Shown: piece after piece, positions 60,905-64,000 of the stretch
Position numbering within the stretch: position 1 is the first letter of the stretch
How the letters are laid out: each line of letters opens with the position of its first letter
DNA from: Impatiens glandulifera
Taxonomy: Eukaryota > Streptophyta > Magnoliopsida > Ericales > Balsaminaceae
Length of the DNA stretch: 64,000 nt
Direction: 5' to 3'
Assembly (NCBI RefSeq): GCF_907164915.1
Contig: NC_061868.1
Span: 28,143,819-28,207,818 of the forward strand
Notes under the pieces: generated by a model
Databases searched by the model: none
What the model was told of the DNA's origin: nothing
The model's input: only the letters and a program-made list of their open reading frames with translations
Translations under genes and position numbers: made by a program

Positions 60905-61279
60905 ACAACTAAATTCTAGAGCCATGAGTTGTATGTGGTATGTGATAGTCTTTTGAGTTGTTGTAAAACAGGTTCATTTTGTTATAGAGCCATTAAATCT
61001 TATTCTTTAAGTTGTATGTGTAAATGAATGGTTTTTTTTGTTATAAAATAGGTTCAAATTTCTTTTTGTTATAAAACAGGTTCAAATTTTTTATTGTCCA
61101 AAATGAGAATGTAGGTTTGATTCATCATTCCTTTCTCTTATATTTTATATAATTATCAAGAAGTACATTTTATCCCAAAACTGGAAAAAATAAATACAAC
61201 CCATCAAGAAGATGAACCTTTTATCCCAAAAGTCCAGAATCTAACTACGAGCATTATAGATGTGCGAGAATCGTGTAAT

Positions 61280-61400
61280 GCTCGCATAATGATGTGCGAG
61301 CATTACACGATTCTCTCACATCGTCTAATTCTCGCACATCATCTAATGCTCGCACATCGTCTAATGCTCGCACATCGTCTAATGCTCGCACATCTATAAT
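61280..61400. repeat. 18-bp tandem repeat GCTCGCACATCGTCTAAT
   Basis: About four to five head-to-tail copies, with variants at the edges (CTCGCACATCAT, CTCGCATAATGATG). It gives a spurious hexapeptide frame on the minus strand. Confidence 0.88.
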
Positions 61401-61414
61401 GCTCGCCCATTTGT

Positions 61415-61610
61415 AATCAAAACCAATAGCAGCTGTAATCAAAACCAACAATCTGTAATCAAAACCAATAATCTGTAATCAAAACCAACATTTGTTCAAG
61501 CCAAAGATATTCAAAACCAACATCTATAATCAAAACCAACAATCTTTAATCAAAACCAATATTTGTTCAAGACAAAGATATTCAAAACCAACAATAATTG
61601 ATATATTATT
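61415..61610. repeat. Tandem repeat with AATCAAAACCAACA
   Basis: The 17-bp unit TGTAATCAAAACCAACA recurs. A larger unit of about 80 bp that includes TTTGTTCAAGCCAAAGATAT and TCAAAACCAACA is present twice (61490 and 61562). Confidence 0.85.
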
Positions 61611-61993
61611 TATAAGACAAAACCAACAATAATTGATACAATATTCATAAGATAAAACTAACCTTTGTTTAAGCCAGAGTTGATGGCTGCTGAGATGATG
61701 GAGGCTTAGATGATGGTCTTGCAGCTCTTACAGTAGATGGTGCATTCATCACTGATTTATATGTTTCTCTGTTATGACCTTGACCAACACATGAGCTACA
61801 TCGTCTCGATACCTTACGAGTCTCACATTTGTATGACATACGCTTTGTTTGTGCCCTCCTTTTCTTAACCTTAACATGTGGTTTAAGGCACACTTGTTGC
61901 TTGATATTTTCTGCAATATACCAATAGTCTTCATGAAAAACTGGATAGCATGTCTCCACATATGCACTAATCCACGATTCAGTTGAGTAATAC

Positions 61994-62065
61994 CTAAAAA
62001 AGATAACAATTGAACATGTGAGCAATTGGTTAGTTAGTTAGATAGATTCAATAGAAAATTATTAC
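61994..62065 (-). other. Intron of the MULE transposase
   Basis: The minus-strand donor GTAATAAT and acceptor TTTTTTAG join TGCTCAAA to GTATTACTC, which keeps the reading CSKYYST across the junction. Confidence 0.7.
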
Positions 62066-63567
62066 TTTGAGCAAAATTCATAGGCGTCCAATTTACGTGT
62101 ACGGGCAGGAGTTAGGGCATAAGTGCAAGGAAGACCAGATACATCAAATACCCTACAACTACAAGTCAATATTTTGAAGTCAACTTTAAAATCATATTCA
62201 CCGTCATGCACATAAAACTCGAATCGATTAAGTAGATTGACGTTATATAATCTGGCATTCTTAGCTTGATCACGTAAAAACTTTTCATAATAATGAGATA
62301 AACATTCAGTGTAATTGGACGTTTTTTCTCTTCTATCATTAAATCATTCTTGTATTGTGATTCTTAAATAATCAGCTAAGGTTGTTATGTGATACTTTAT
62401 AGCCTCTCTGCTTTGACTATTAAAGTTGTCGGCGTAATTGCTAGTCATTTTATTGTATTGTTTATCGGGGAAAAGGGCGCGACTCCATCTCTCCAACCCA
62501 ATATTTTCCAAATACATGGCAATACGAGGATCCTTAGCACTGATCTTGTCAAAATGCCAATTAAACTGCGAGATTGTGTAGGCACGAAAAGACAAATCAA
62601 ACTCTAAGTGGCAGTGATTAGTTTCAAATTTAGTCATAATATTCATCTTAATGTGGTATGTATATGCACCGCAATATGCTTCTGGAAAAACTGAGCACAA
62701 GGCATTGGCGATGCTTGGGTGTCTATCGGATACGAATACGAGATCATCAACTAATCCAATTGCATCTCTAAGTTTTTGCATGAAATAAGTCCATGAGTTG
62801 TTATTCTCTAAATCAAAAACGCCGAATGCAACATGATATAGTTGTTCATTCGGATATAATGTTATCGCCAACAATAGGTGACCTCCAACCTTGTACTTAA
62901 GAAAACTAGCATCGACGCACAATACCGGACGGCAAGAGGATTTGAAACCCCTAATTGAAAGGCCTAGGGACATTAACATATACCTGAAATGGCCAAGCTC
63001 ATCTGTCTGGATGTCTGTTATGGTACCCGGGTTGTTCTTCTCCAATATGTACAAATATGATGACAATTTACCATATGATTCCTCTATAGTTCCTCGCACC
63101 GCCATTAGGGCTTTTTCCCTAGACCTCCAATCCTTATTATAAGTTATCTTTATTCCATAAGTTTTCTGCATGTCTTCTATTATTTTCTTGGGCATTAGGT
63201 CATGGTGATGGTCCATGTACTTGCTCTTCATGCATTTCCCAAAAACCCATGATGGTGTTTGCCTTTTATTCTCTTGCCTCGTCATAATTGAACATGTATG
63301 ATATTTTACAAATTTCTGAATCTGAAACATTTCCGAGGATTTTCCTTTCACAGCACGCAATCTGCACTTGCAATTCTGATCCAAACATTTAACCGCTCAA
63401 ATATCTTTTTTTGACTTTTCAACTTTGAATTCAAAATGATTAGCTATTGCATATTTATGTAACCTCAGTTGAAATTCTTTTTTATTCTCAAACAACGTAC
63501 TAACTTCCAATCCGATTTCGCAAGTTAATGCATCAGGTATCGGATTTTCATTACTTGGTATGTTACT

Positions 63568-63675
63568 AGCAACTCAAGCATTGCTTAATTGGGTACGAGC
63601 AACCCAAGCATTGTTTGGTTGTGTACTAGGAACTCAATCATTGTTTGGTTGTGTACTAGGAACCCAATCATCAAA
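63568..63675. repeat. 33-bp tandem repeat in the transposase N-terminus
   Basis: The text CAATCATTGTTTGGTTGTGT followed by ACTAGGAAC recurs three times with variants. It encodes repeats of WVPSTQPNN on the minus strand, with stops in two of the units. Confidence 0.75.
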
Positions 63676-63954
63676 CCCCTCATTCAGACGCAAACATGGG
63701 TCTTCTTCTATATCATTTTGAGTTTCAAAGACATCCTCCTGCTGCTGAAACTTTGGGAATACGTCAGGATCATCAATTGTTGAAACCACTACACTTTCTT
63801 GAGTTGGGTTTGTTGGGTTTATAGGCAGTGAATTCTCTACTAAAGATACACACAGTTCAGTGCGATAGTAGAGTGATATCGAGGTTTCAAGTAAAAAGAA
63901 CTTTACATCCATATTTTGTTTGATATCAGTTATATAGAAAAATTTGTCAACCAT

Positions 63955-64000
63955 ACTCGGAGTATTATACTTTGTTTGAAGTAATAAATCATATCTAGAT
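63955..64000. other. Upstream end of the MULE at the window edge
   Basis: Too short to show the terminal inverted repeat, which should lie beyond 64000. Confidence 0.3.

Larger units (their letters stand above)
60905..61668. other. Convergent spacer between Ulp1-like gene and transposase
   Basis: No coding sequence. AAAACAGGTTCAAATTT occurs two to three times near 60970-61090. The right half is made of the two tandem repeats listed separately. Confidence 0.5.
61669..63954 (-). pseudogene. Mutator-like (MULE) transposase, nearly full length with three stops
   Basis: From 63954 the N-terminus is acidic and has a WVPSTQPNN repeat. The MuDR-type DNA-binding domain lies around 63500-63270 (CKCRLRA... 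KYHTCSI). In the 346-residue frame 62344-63384 the MULE core has Asp158 (LCVDASFLKYKVGGHLLLAI) and Asp220 (FVSDRHPSI); the usual CxxH reads YTYH, and no clear third acidic residue is seen in YTISQFNWHF. The SWIM motif near 62155 is CSCRVFDVSGLPCTY with the final His changed to Tyr. A 72-bp intron (61994-62065, GT-AG) precedes the last exon, which has a CCHC-like RRCSSCVGQGHNRETY. Stops occur near 63635-63600, 63398 and 62342. It is convergent with the Ulp1-like gene, as expected for one MULE carrying both. Confidence 0.85.

Noticed and set aside
61254..61451. Minus-strand frame with VRALDD repeats
   Set aside because: It is produced by the 18-bp tandem repeat, with no homology or gene structure.

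Overview
This is a gene-poor, repeat-dense stretch of a eudicot plant nuclear genome. The evidence is a PYR/PYL abscisic-acid receptor gene, plant-type Ty1/copia and Ty3/gypsy retrotransposons primed by initiator tRNA-Met, Mutator-like and hAT transposons, and a FAR1-like fragment. One extra retrotransposon reading frame reminds me of a repetitive protein family seen in Lamiales, which is only a weak hint of an asterid. The only ordinary host gene I can support is the intronless receptor at 43108-43689 on the minus strand; almost everything else is mobile-element sequence in several layers.

Layout. 1-5030 has no recognisable gene: a CTCGGTCC-rich stretch, a very AT-rich island holding a tandem duplication of about 600 bp, and TA microsatellites. 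5040-6190 is a decayed FAR1/MULE-type transposase. 6306-12326 is a very long LTR in minus orientation, interrupted by a hAT transposon (7448-9710) with terminal inverted repeats and an 8-bp target duplication. A second copy of the same LTR family (12640 to about 14675, plus) starts a Tat/Ogre-like Ty3 element. It continues with a primer-binding-like site, a probable ORF1 remnant (15763-16935), an integrase C-terminus (17123-17791), a long 3' UTR made of several tandem-repeat families, a polypurine tract and a 3' LTR (38029 to about 40720). Two elements sit inside that 3' UTR: copia element A (18930-28981, minus), and a very young gag-protease-only LTR element (30812-33864, minus) with one intact 666-codon frame. 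40750-42560 is a dead L1-type LINE. The receptor gene follows, with a plausible TATA/CCAAT promoter.

44200-49400 is AT-rich, with an old LTR fragment and a 97-bp TA tract. 49404-51095 is a copia fragment (C, plus) cut inside RNase H by copia element B (51096-57761, minus). B is itself truncated and joins a DUF1985/Ulp1-like gene (57777-60904, plus). That gene is convergent with a Mutator transposase (61669-63954, minus); the pair looks like a Ulp1-carrying MULE that runs off the right edge.

The most interesting signal is shared by copia elements A and B. Both carry dense arrays of a short palindrome (TTAGAC...GTCTAA) in the LTR U3 region, longer and sometimes perfect versions of it between pol and the 3' LTR, and an additional conserved open reading frame (ORF3) downstream of RNase H. 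The palindrome is kept while its higher-order repeat context differs between the two elements, which suggests a functional binding site.
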